DNA of 7,000 bases, from contig JAGDWE010000008.1 in the NCBI GenBank assembly GCA_023255965.1, positions 6,453 to 13,452 on the forward strand, given 5' to 3'. Numbering within the stretch: position 1 is the stretch's first letter; every line of letters starts with the position of its first letter. Origin of the DNA: Desulfurococcales archaeon (GTDB lineage: Archaea > Thermoproteota > Thermoprotei_A > Sulfolobales > NBVN01). The notes below the pieces were generated by a model. It worked only from the letters and a program-made list of their open reading frames with translations. It was not told the DNA's origin and searched no databases. Positions 1 to 6,811 of this stretch are shown here, piece by piece. Both the position numbers and the translations under genes were made by a program.

Positions 1-22
1 ATCAGCATCATTGATCATCTAA

Positions 23-799
23 TTACTTACCCTGATCCTGAAATCTTACTTCAGTATAATTTAATCCGTACTTTACGAGTAGTTTAAATGCTTGAGGCGA
101 TATAGATGGCGATGCCAATACACCTTTAGCATTAATTCCTAAACCATTGTAGTACTCAACATATCTACGTAGCTGATGAACTGCGTCGAGATCCGCTAAA
201 CTCCTCTCATGTTTAACTATAATTAATTCCTCGTATGTCCCCCTTAAGATTAAATCTATCCCTCCATGCGGTGTAGTAACTTCCTTAGCGACTAATTGAG
301 CTCCGCCCTCAATTAAGGGGGATTTAGAGAGATGCAGTTTATCAACTCATCTTCAGTACCGCTCATTGAGAATTTACCTGCCCCTAACTTACATATAAGG
401 ATAGATGACTTACCGTTGATTATAGCTTTGACCACCCCTTAGGCCTGTTCCTGATAGCTACTAACTCAACCATATTATTACCTACTAGCCTGACGTTTAT
501 GGATGAACTCGGTTGCCTTTGTTAGCTGTTTTGAGTTTCACAGGGGGTTATAAGCATTGATATCGCATTTTCTATTTGGATACCAAACCCCCAGCTAATT
601 GGTTTAACTCCTGGTCCCTCATGTATCATTAAAGTTCCGTCCTCCTTAATGATTAATCTACGTGCATTTGATGCGCTGCTAGACGCTCTACCTTCGTAAA
701 CGACCTCATAGTTACAAGCCATAACCATCGTTGCTACTGGTACTTCCCTACCACTTCATGAAGTACTTCGGGCTCTACTTGATCAAGTAATAGATCTTC
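23..799 (-). pseudogene. nucS: Decayed nucS/endoMS (mismatch-specific endonuclease NucS)
   Basis: Intact NucS is a DNA endonuclease of about 230-250 residues that cuts mismatched or branched DNA and works with PCNA. Here its sequence is spread over several minus-strand frames. Piece 1 (about 799-745) encodes VEPEVLHEVVGKY. Piece 2 (about 748-525) carries the N-terminal motif YEGRASS and the KPISW segment matching the family's PVNW. An in-frame TAA at 524-522 interrupts it, and the same frame continues to about 435 (NNMVELVAIRNRPKG). Piece 3 (about 438-317) covers VKAIINGKSSILI and SGTEDELI. Piece 4 (about 321-23) holds the nuclease domain, PHGGIDLIL through AVHQLRRYVEYY to KGVLASP. Frames change near 740-748, at the G-run 435-438, and at the G-run 317-321. 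The catalytic Asp is kept (GGID), but the expected ExK reads KHE. No normal start codon is found for piece 1, which overlaps the end of the DHH gene. The family call is firm. The broken state could in part be sequencing error, but the lost catalytic residues favour true decay. Confidence 0.85.
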
Positions 800-1757
800 T
801 TACACTCTTTATAACCTCTAAGATCGCCTGCTGTACTTCAACTAAGGATTTATTGCTTAACGTGGCTGACGCTGCCTCCGGATGCCCGCCATACTTACCA
901 TTTAACTTCTCAGCCACTAACCTACATATGGTTAGAGCTTCACGTTTATTGGATCTAACCGTTATTACGACCTTGCCTTCCTCCTCTCTAACCAATATGA
1001 TGTCGGATCTGGTCTCCCTGGCTAGCTCTGTAGAAGCCACGCCAAGTAATCCAGCGTAAATCCTTGATTCAGAGGCGGATAATGTAGTTATTAGGTAATT
1101 ACCTACAACCACAGACCTACTAGTTAGCTGCCTTAGTAGTTTATTAAGTAACCACTTAGCTATGGATGCTCTCTTTACCACTTCATCAAGCATCTGTATC
1201 TTATGGCCGGCTAGCATCGATTTAATTAGGTAATTCATGAATTCAGTATCACTTGGGTCCCTAGCTATAGATAACTTAATTAGATCAGCCACCTTCATCA
1301 CCTCCTCATCAGGTGCTTCAACGCCCTCACATACATCAGCTACTTTTACTAGGAATTCCTCAAAAGGATTTATTGATGTCCTTAATACCTCACGTATTAA
1401 CCTCGGCGTTGAGGTGGATTTGTTCCATATTATCTTAACCCCAGCCCTACTCAACTTATCGATGAATGCCTCACTACTGGCATGATGATCTATAACAACT
1501 ATTTTCATGTTAGGCCCCGCCATGCTTAGTAGGCAATTGACTACGTCATTGTTGAGGGCTATGTCAAGCATTACCACTTCTCTAGACTCCTTAGGTATTT
1601 TCCTTAAGTCTACATGAGCTCTCCAAGGTTGGGTAAACACCATGCTTACGTTGTTTGGATATACATCCCTCAGGTAATGTTTTATATAGAGAAAAGAACT
1701 TATAACTCCATCGCAATCCCCATGACATATAACAGCAGACTTCACGTAGGTAACCAC
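783..1757 (-). CDS. DHH-family phosphoesterase (DHH/DHHA1 domains)
   Basis: This 324-residue protein belongs to the DHH phosphoesterase superfamily (RecJ, NrnA, GdpP relatives), which uses two metal ions, usually manganese, to hydrolyse phosphodiesters. Visible motifs in order are HGDCDG (12-17), MLDIA with Asp65, the signature DHH (90-92), and a fourth acidic motif KVADVCE around Asp141. The C-terminal DHHA1 domain ends in YGGHPEAA, with the substrate-binding GGH at 290-292 and a preceding VRSN near 267-270. All core residues are present, so it should be active. It is much shorter than RecJ and has no extra domains, so a nanoRNase/oligonucleotide hydrolase or an archaeal COG2404-type role is more likely. 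The substrate cannot be told from sequence. The start is GTG at 1757, about 25 bp from a TATA element, which suggests a leaderless mRNA. Its 3' end overlaps the remains of nucS, so the two were probably once cotranscribed. Confidence 0.9.
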   Translation of the reverse strand: MVTYVKSAVICHGDCDGVISSFLYIKHYLRDVYPNNVSMVFTQPWRAHVDLRKIPKESREVVMLDIALNNDVVNCLLSMAGPNMKIVVIDHHASSEAFIDKLSRAGVKIIWNKSTSTPRLIREVLRTSINPFEEFLVKVADVCEGVEAPDEEVMKVADLIKLSIARDPSDTEFMNYLIKSMLAGHKIQMLDEVVKRASIAKWLLNKLLRQLTSRSVVVGNYLITTLSASESRIYAGLLGVASTELARETRSDIILVREEEGKVVITVRSNKREALTICRLVAEKLNGKYGGHPEAASATLSNKSLVEVQQAILEVIKSVRRSIT

Positions 1758-1776
1758 TACCTAAATACCTAATTAA

Positions 1777-1790
1777 CTTATATAAATTTA
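1777..1790. promoter_or_regulatory. Shared TATA element of the DHH/taw1 divergent promoter
   Basis: The 54-bp gap between the divergent starts at 1757 and 1812 contains one AT-rich core, CTTATATAAATTTA. Read on the plus strand, TTATATAA is centred about 29 bp before the taw1 ATG. Read on the minus strand, TTTATATAA is centred about 25 bp before the DHH GTG. Archaeal transcription starts about 25 bp from the TATA centre, so both mRNAs would be leaderless or nearly so, and neither gene has a Shine-Dalgarno sequence at the right distance. The dual use of one box is inferred. Confidence 0.6.
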
Positions 1791-1811
1791 GTAGCCTCCA
1801 GTAAGCATGGG

Positions 1812-2864
1812 ATGGTGATACAAATAAGTGAGGTGTATAACGAGTTAATGAGTAGACTAAAGAAACAGAAATACCATCTTATCGGAAACCATAGTGCCGT
1901 AAAGAAGTGCCTATGGGTGCATAATGCGCTTGTCTACGGGAAGTTTTGCTATAAATGTAGATTCTACGGTATAGAGTCACATAGATGTATTCAGATGTCG
2001 CCATCGGTTCTTTGGTGTTGGAATTCGTGCCTTCACTGCTGGCGTTTAAGGCCTCAAGATCTTGGCTTAGAGATTAATGAACTACCTAAGCTCCCAAGCG
2101 TAGATGATCCATCATTTATTGCTGAGATGGCCATATATGAGCATAGAAGAACTGTAAGCGGTTATAAAGGTAGAACCTCGGAGAAGATGTATAAGGAGGC
2201 GTTGGACCCTAAACACGTGGCGATCAGCCTAACTGGAGAGCCAACTCTATATCCTAGGCTCTCTGAGTTGATCGAGGAATTCCATAAGAGGGGATTAACC
2301 ACCTTCTTAGTAACTAGGGGGGTTAGACCGGATGTCCTAGCTAAATTAACAACGAAGCCAAGTCAGATCTACGTGTCTTTGGAGGCATATAGTAAGGAAA
2401 CTTATAATTACTTTAACAGGCCGTTAGTACCTAACGCTTGGGAATTAACCCTTACTACCCTTGAGCTACTACCAACGTTTACATCACCCACAGTTATTAG
2501 AATAACGTTGGTTAAGGGCTTCAATATGAGTGATGACGCTATTAAGGGCTTTAAGAAGCTATTAAACATAGCTCAACCGACGTATATCGAAACTAAGGCG
2601 TATATGCATGTAGGTAGGTCAACAGGTAGGTTAAGCAGGGATAATATGCCTACATTTAATGATGTTTTAGACTTTGCTAGGAAGCTGGCTGAGGAAGTAA
2701 GTTACAGTGTTGTTTCTTACAGCCGTTTATCTAGGGTCGTCCTTCTGAGCAGGTATGATAGACCTGTGGTTAGATTCGGTAATGGCTGTCCTGGAGGTTG
2801 GAAGGAGGTTGAGGAACTTGAGGAGGGTATCGGCGAGTATGAGAGGGTTGAGGAGATAGTGTAG
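1812..2864 (+). CDS. taw1: 4-demethylwyosine synthase (Taw1/TYW1), radical SAM
   Basis: This 350-residue enzyme catalyses the second step of wyosine synthesis. It condenses N1-methylguanosine at position 37 of tRNA-Phe with pyruvate to make the tricyclic base 4-demethylwyosine, which supports reading-frame maintenance. The radical SAM motif CX3CX2C is at Cys69, Cys73 and Cys76 (LWCWNSCLHCWR). A second set of cysteines at 33, 46 and 59 keeps the 13-residue spacing known from the archaeal enzyme, where it binds a further [4Fe-4S] cluster. The stretch RCIQMSPSVLWC is typical of the family, the SAM-contacting GEP is at 142-144, and the C-terminal half has YIETKAYMHVG. Archaeal Taw1 lacks the flavodoxin domain of eukaryotic TYW1, as here. 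The C-terminus ends in an acidic, glutamate-rich tail. The ATG at 1812 is followed at once by GTG at 1815, and either could be used. The gene converges on tldE with a 6-bp gap. Confidence 0.96.
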   Translation: MVIQISEVYNELMSRLKKQKYHLIGNHSAVKKCLWVHNALVYGKFCYKCRFYGIESHRCIQMSPSVLWCWNSCLHCWRLRPQDLGLEINELPKLPSVDDPSFIAEMAIYEHRRTVSGYKGRTSEKMYKEALDPKHVAISLTGEPTLYPRLSELIEEFHKRGLTTFLVTRGVRPDVLAKLTTKPSQIYVSLEAYSKETYNYFNRPLVPNAWELTLTTLELLPTFTSPTVIRITLVKGFNMSDDAIKGFKKLLNIAQPTYIETKAYMHVGRSTGRLSRDNMPTFNDVLDFARKLAEEVSYSVVSYSRLSRVVLLSRYDRPVVRFGNGCPGGWKEVEELEEGIGEYERVEEIV

Positions 2865-2870
2865 CATCAT

Positions 2871-4205
2871 TTACTCAAATGGCCTAGTGATATTTATATC
2901 GCTAACTAACATGTAGGGGGCTTTGGTCGGTACCGTAACCTCCCACCATTTAATTGAATAGTATTCCCTACTAATTAAGCGTACATTATTTAGTAGCCTA
3001 CGCAGGCTATCGGCTATCCTAACCCTCCCGACATTACCTACTACCTCACCGTTACGTATTAGTAGTGCAGCATCCCTACTAACCGTTGAGAACGTGCCTT
3101 CAACGTAATTCTGAAATCTAGTGTACCAGTTATTACTTATTAGTAGACCGTTTTTAACCTCCTTAATCATCTCATCCTCACCTGAATCACCTGTGCCTAT
3201 GACTATATTCCATGCCCTAGGGACTATCCAGCCAGCATTGCCCGTAGATATGGCACCTAGCTTGCTTGCTGTCTTACTATTATGCAGTAATGTCTTTAAA
3301 GTGCCATTACTAATTACTTCCTTATCATAGGTTTCAACACCTTCGTCATCGAAGGCTGTTGAGCCAGGTAGTTCGATGTCCCTAGGACTATCAATCAATG
3401 TCACTAACTCGGACGCGACCTTATCACCTTGTTTAACGTCCATGAATATTGAGAAGCCTGAAAGTACGTAGAACGCTGAAGCCATCATAGCCACTAATTC
3501 GAATAAATTACCTACAACTAGAGGAGATAATATCACATCATACCTCCCAGGAGTAATACTAGCCGACTTCCTACCTAGTAATGCGTAGTGGGCCGCCTTC
3601 CTACCGACTTCTTCTAAACTCCTTAAGTCTGCTGACCTGCCCCCATACGCCCACTGCCCTGAGGAATCATCCTTAAATACCCTTAGGTACGCCGTGACCT
3701 CACTGCCTCTCTCTAATCCCTCGAAGCCGTTACTACCTACCAAAGCCTTGGTGATTATGCTTAAGCTTAAAGTCCCTGCAACCCTATCTACGCCCTCATT
3801 AATTGCTGAATTTATTAATAATTCGCAAATCTGCCTCGGGTCGTTTAAATAGTTTTCCACATTTCTATCTAATATATCGCTGAGCGGTTTGACGGGCTTA
3901 ACTTCAGGCAGCGGCGAATATAACTCTGATTCCTTAATCAATCCTACATAGTTTGATATGTCATCAGATAATTTGATCACTTGACTTAAGTCTGAAGTGC
4001 TTAACTCGATGGTGAATATCCTCTTCCTTCTAACTAAGTAAAGATCAATTACGTAGAGATTCCGAGAAAGGTTAAGGGCTATTTGGTTATTTATTATTTT
4101 AGACATTACATTATTAACTTCATAAATCATTACTGCAAATTCGTCATACTTCGTAGCTAACTTACTTGCTATAGCACTACATGTACTTAATAATTCATAA
4201 CTCAT
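2871..4205 (-). CDS. tldE: TldE/PmbA-family protein, partner of TldD
   Basis: This 444-residue protein is the non-catalytic half of the TldD/TldE heterodimer. In bacteria that complex is a zinc metalloprotease that trims unfolded or modified peptides such as the microcin B17 precursor. The archaeal substrate is unknown. Family landmarks are TPGRYDVILSPLVVGNLFE (about 218-236), the FDDEGV motif (285-290), HNSKTA (308-313) and TGNAG (321-325). The HExxxH zinc motif of TldD is absent, as expected for TldE. The length is close to the roughly 450 residues usual for the family. The start ATG overlaps the tldD stop as ATGA, so translation is probably coupled, and equal expression would suit a heterodimer. 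There are no signal peptide or clear membrane segments. The protein is likely cytosolic. Confidence 0.92.
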   Translation of the reverse strand: MSYELLSTCSAIASKLATKYDEFAVMIYEVNNVMSKIINNQIALNLSRNLYVIDLYLVRRKRIFTIELSTSDLSQVIKLSDDISNYVGLIKESELYSPLPEVKPVKPLSDILDRNVENYLNDPRQICELLINSAINEGVDRVAGTLSLSIITKALVGSNGFEGLERGSEVTAYLRVFKDDSSGQWAYGGRSADLRSLEEVGRKAAHYALLGRKSASITPGRYDVILSPLVVGNLFELVAMMASAFYVLSGFSIFMDVKQGDKVASELVTLIDSPRDIELPGSTAFDDEGVETYDKEVISNGTLKTLLHNSKTASKLGAISTGNAGWIVPRAWNIVIGTGDSGEDEMIKEVKNGLLISNNWYTRFQNYVEGTFSTVSRDAALLIRNGEVVGNVGRVRIADSLRRLLNNVRLISREYYSIKWWEVTVPTKAPYMLVSDINITRPFE

Positions 4206-5638
4206 ACCGTGACACCCAACCTAATATTCGATAGCCTTACGTTAGGCCCTCCAAACCATACGGGAACTCCTTGTGATGGATCACCTTTACCGCAAGTACC
4301 TGGATAGAAGGCTAGGTTTTTATCAACCCCTGAGATCCCATTATAGAACCCTGCAGTAGTTAACTCTAGTACTGGATTCCTTATAGGCTGGCCTAGCTCA
4401 CCATTAACTATCAAGTACGACTCTAATCCCACATACCTCTGATTCCACCTAATATCATCTATATTCCATTCCATATACGATTTAATGTAAACACCTAATC
4501 TAATGTCCTCAATTAATTCCTCAAAACTCATGCCCCCTGGCTTTAAATAGGTATTAGACATCCTGATTATGGGCTCGCTTGAGTAATCCATAGATCTAGA
4601 GGCCCCATTACTCCGCGTATTGAATATCTTCGCTGTCTGCCTATTATGTAAGGGCTCACATACCACGCCATTCTTATATAGGTACCTCGCCCTAGCCTTA
4701 ACACATTCATCATCATATTCGTAATAGCCAAAGCTCCCAGGTATCGTAGGATCCTCAACTACTGTGGCAAATTCATTACCGACCTTAAACTTACCTACAT
4801 GCTCAGGTTTAATAAATGATTCCCCTGCTTGTGCTGCCTCCCTACCTAATATCCTATCTGCCTCCATCGGATGACCTGCTGACTCATGAACCATTAAACC
4901 CACGACCTCAGAGCCCACTACAACATCCACTGGCTCCTTAGGTGGTTCAACGCCATATAGCAGCACCTTCTCAAGCCTTCTAACTTCGTCCTCAACGCTT
5001 TGTACGGGTCTCCACAAATCAATTAATTCCAGCCCTCCAGAAGCCCCCCATTGCATAAGTCTTTGTAAGCTTCCTTTCTGCTTACTACTCATCACTAAGT
5101 TAAACATTATCGATAACCTAGGTACATTACCGATTACGTAGCCTCCATCGCTATTCACAATCATCTTCCTCTGGACGTGCTCAACGTACTCGCAGTAAGT
5201 AACAGGAAGACTTACCTCCTTAACGCTAGTTGTCGTAGACCTATGTAGATCGCTTAATATGTCGAGCTTCTCATCAACGCTTAACGAGTTGAAGTCCTTA
5301 GCCACCTTAACTTCATAAGACCCTCTACCTAACTTCTCCTCGCTGAATGATATAGGGGTTTTAACTAGATGGGATAGCGCCCTAGCCCTACCTACGGCTG
5401 TTTTTACGGTATTAATTAATTCGTCCCTACTTAATTTATTAGTTGCTGCGAAGGTAAGCACGTTACTATGTAAAATCCTTATTCCAACACCTTCACTAAC
5501 TGATTTATTAACTGATATTAATTCGCCATTCCTTAATATTAATGTAAAGTACTCATCAATCTGGTACCTAGCCTCAGCGTACTTGGCGCCTATAGATAAA
5601 GCGTAATCAACTACGTAGTTAAGCAGATCCTCACTCAA
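4202..5638 (-). CDS. tldD: TldD metallopeptidase subunit
   Basis: This 478-residue protein is the catalytic subunit of the TldD/TldE protease. The zinc-binding HExxxH is present as HESAGHPMEADR, with His251, Glu252 and His256. The third ligand of the family, a cysteine near the C-terminus, is visible as Cys449 in FYPGTCGKGDPSQG. The N-terminal fold (EARYQ, LRNGEL, GVGIRIL) and GSFGYYEYDDE, YLKPGGM, GLESYLIVNGE are also typical. The length matches bacterial TldD (about 480). The start is TTG at 5638: the frame is closed by a stop a few codons upstream and no ATG or GTG lies close by. GGTGAT at 5647-5642 lies 3 nt before it, a tight spacing for a ribosome site. It forms a 4-bp overlapping operon with tldE and lies 39 bp after the ATP-cone gene on the same strand. 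Confidence 0.95.
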   Translation of the reverse strand: MSEDLLNYVVDYALSIGAKYAEARYQIDEYFTLILRNGELISVNKSVSEGVGIRILHSNVLTFAATNKLSRDELINTVKTAVGRARALSHLVKTPISFSEEKLGRGSYEVKVAKDFNSLSVDEKLDILSDLHRSTTTSVKEVSLPVTYCEYVEHVQRKMIVNSDGGYVIGNVPRLSIMFNLVMSSKQKGSLQRLMQWGASGGLELIDLWRPVQSVEDEVRRLEKVLLYGVEPPKEPVDVVVGSEVVGLMVHESAGHPMEADRILGREAAQAGESFIKPEHVGKFKVGNEFATVVEDPTIPGSFGYYEYDDECVKARARYLYKNGVVCEPLHNRQTAKIFNTRSNGASRSMDYSSEPIIRMSNTYLKPGGMSFEELIEDIRLGVYIKSYMEWNIDDIRWNQRYVGLESYLIVNGELGQPIRNPVLELTTAGFYNGISGVDKNLAFYPGTCGKGDPSQGVPVWFGGPNVRLSNIRLGVTV

Positions 5639-5641
5639 GCA

Positions 5642-5665
5642 ATCACCGCTTTAATCTATTTAAGG
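5642..5665 (-). promoter_or_regulatory. Possible tldD promoter and ribosome-binding site
   Basis: On the minus strand the 39-bp spacer before tldD reads CCTTAAATAGATT (5665-5653), a TATA-like element centred about 22 bp from the TTG start, then GGTGAT (5647-5642) directly upstream. The TATA spacing suggests tldD-tldE can be transcribed separately from the ATP-cone gene with almost no leader. The TATA match is imperfect. Confidence 0.4.
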
Positions 5666-5666
5666 T

Positions 5667-5677
5667 AAAAAATAAAA
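5667..5677 (-). terminator. T-tract terminator after the ATP-cone gene
   Basis: Directly after the TAA stop the minus strand reads TTTTATTTTTT. Archaeal RNA polymerase commonly terminates at such U-rich tracts without needing a hairpin, so this may separate the ATP-cone gene from the tldD-tldE operon. Confidence 0.45.
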
Positions 5678-5962
5678 TTACTTGCTTAGTTCCTTCTCCG
5701 TCTCCCGCTTCTTGACGTATTTATCAAATATTATCCAAGCCCTATACCACTCCTCATTATACTTCTTTAGGAGCTCTAATATCCATCTAGTTAGCTCCCT
5801 GGCCTCTATTCTATCTAGATCTTTTTCATAAATACGTCCTTCAATAATCCTACATATCTTCCTAGCCACTTCTAATGGCGCTCCAGCCCTAATAATACTA
5901 ATAACTATCTTCTCAGGAATGAATTCCTCTTCAACACCGTTTCTCTTAATTACTTTAACCAG
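5678..5962 (-). CDS. Stand-alone ATP-cone domain protein, start uncertain
   Basis: The frame encodes about 94 residues forming essentially one ATP-cone, the nucleotide-binding domain found in NrdR regulators and at the N-terminus of ribonucleotide reductases. Features are the opening VKVIKRNGVEEEF, the EKIVISIIRAGAP helix, VARKICRIIEGRIYE, the ARELTRWILELLKKY helix, and EEWYRAWIIFDKYVKK, followed by a short charged tail. It lacks the NrdR zinc ribbon and any reductase domain, so it could be an ATP/dATP-sensing regulator or subunit; its role is unknown. The first ordinary start in frame is GTG at 5869, which would give 63 residues and discard the first third of the domain. Homology instead runs back to about 5959. 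The frame is closed by TAA at 5968-5966, leaving only ATT (5965) or CTG (5962) as starts. GGTGG at 5973-5969 sits 6 nt before that CTG. A frameshift joining TTG or GTG at 5975-5970 is the alternative. Confidence 0.75.
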   Translation of the reverse strand: MVKVIKRNGVEEEFIPEKIVISIIRAGAPLEVARKICRIIEGRIYEKDLDRIEARELTRWILELLKKYNEEWYRAWIIFDKYVKKRETEKELSK

Positions 5963-5995
5963 AATTTACCACCAAAATACCTTACGTGCTTTAAG

Positions 5996-6006
5996 TTAAT
6001 AAATTT
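5996..6006 (-). promoter_or_regulatory. TATA-like element for the ATP-cone gene
   Basis: On the minus strand AATTTATTAAC lies 25-30 bp ahead of about 5975, where GGTGG and the candidate starts begin. That would give a very short leader carrying GGTGG before the CTG/ATT, or a leaderless start at the TTG at 5975. It is a consensus-style match by eye only. Confidence 0.4.
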
Positions 6007-6050
6007 TTATTAGTATAGAACATTACTAAGTGGAGTACGTATAAGGTGAT
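6004..6050 (+). promoter_or_regulatory. tatD-like gene promoter and Shine-Dalgarno site
   Basis: TTTTTATTAG at 6004-6013 is a TATA-like element that would start transcription near 6033. GGTGAT at 6045-6050 lies 8 nt before the ATG at 6059, a good ribosome-binding spacing. This gene therefore appears to have a leader of about 25 nt, unlike taw1. The AT-rich core is interleaved with the one used by the divergent ATP-cone gene. Confidence 0.5.
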
Positions 6051-6058
6051 TTAGCAAT

Positions 6059-6796
6059 ATGTTGATCGACGCTCATTGCCACCTACATGAGTTTCCAGAT
6101 AGGGAACTAATTAAGTATTGCGGTCGGAGAGATTTATCAATTATCGCTGTATCGGACGACTACCCTAGCTCCCTAAGGACTTTAGAGATCTCAGGTAAAT
6201 GCTTTAATGTCATTCCAGCGGTGGGTCTACATCCATGGAGCGTGGGGAAAGCTAATATTAAAGAGGAATTAAAACTATTTACCGAACTATTGTCTAGAGT
6301 TAAATTCCTAGGTGAGGTCGGTATTGATATGAGGTTTAAGCCTGAAACTTATAATGAGCAATTAGATGTATTTAAGTACTTCTTAGACTTAGCAAGGAAT
6401 TATAGATTAGGTGTTAACGTGCATGCTGCAGGGGCCTGGAGGGAGGCTATAGACCTACTTATTAAGTATGAAGTAGACATTGCAGTTATTCATTGGTACA
6501 CAGGTCCTGTAGAACTTCTTAAGGAACTAGAGAACGCAGGCTTCTATATAACTATAAATCCCGCGATTAAGGCTCAGGTAAAACTACGTAATGTAGTTAA
6601 GGAAGCCCCATTAAGTATTATACTAACAGAGAGTGACGGGCCTTACGTATATAGGGGCCTTAAGCTAACCCCTGATGAAATACCAATAGCGATTAATGAG
6701 ATAGCTTCAATAAAGGAGTTAAGCGCTGAGGAAGTTACTAAGACTATACATGAGAATTACACTAAATTGCTTAGTAAGTTAGGAATTACGCATTAA
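6059..6796 (+). CDS. TatD-family metal-dependent hydrolase
   Basis: This 245-residue protein is a TIM-barrel metal-dependent hydrolase of the TatD family, whose members include 3'-5' DNA exonucleases; the substrate here is unproven. Metal-binding residues are visible in the usual order: HCH at His6 and His8 (DAHCHLH), Glu86 in GEVGID, His122 in NVHAAG, His145 in IHWYTG, and Asp193 in TESDGP. GLHPW at 56-60 is a further family hallmark. In many TatD nucleases the segment after the third histidine site reads HxR or HSRG, whereas here it is HAAG, so substrate preference may differ. The length is a little short of the roughly 260 residues of bacterial TatD. The start is ATG with a Shine-Dalgarno GGTGAT 8 nt upstream. 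No obvious T-tract terminator follows. It is divergent from the ATP-cone gene, but a functional link is not evident. Confidence 0.92.
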   Translation: MLIDAHCHLHEFPDRELIKYCGRRDLSIIAVSDDYPSSLRTLEISGKCFNVIPAVGLHPWSVGKANIKEELKLFTELLSRVKFLGEVGIDMRFKPETYNEQLDVFKYFLDLARNYRLGVNVHAAGAWREAIDLLIKYEVDIAVIHWYTGPVELLKELENAGFYITINPAIKAQVKLRNVVKEAPLSIILTESDGPYVYRGLKLTPDEIPIAINEIASIKELSAEEVTKTIHENYTKLLSKLGITH

Positions 6797-6811
6797 GTTA
6801 AGAATATTGAA

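Noticed and set aside
1..18. Possible start of a further minus-strand gene (ATG at 18-16, reading MINDAD)
   Set aside because: Only six codons are visible before the window ends, too few to support a gene.
853..1485. Plus-strand open frames inside the DHH gene
   Set aside because: They lie antisense to a well-supported gene with all family motifs, and their translations resemble nothing recognisable.
3121..3330. Plus-strand open frame opposite tldE
   Set aside because: It is fully covered by the tldE coding sequence, with no promoter, ribosome site or recognisable protein.
4567..4758. Second minus-strand frame within tldD
   Set aside because: It is an out-of-frame shadow of a conserved tldD region and has no recognisable motifs.
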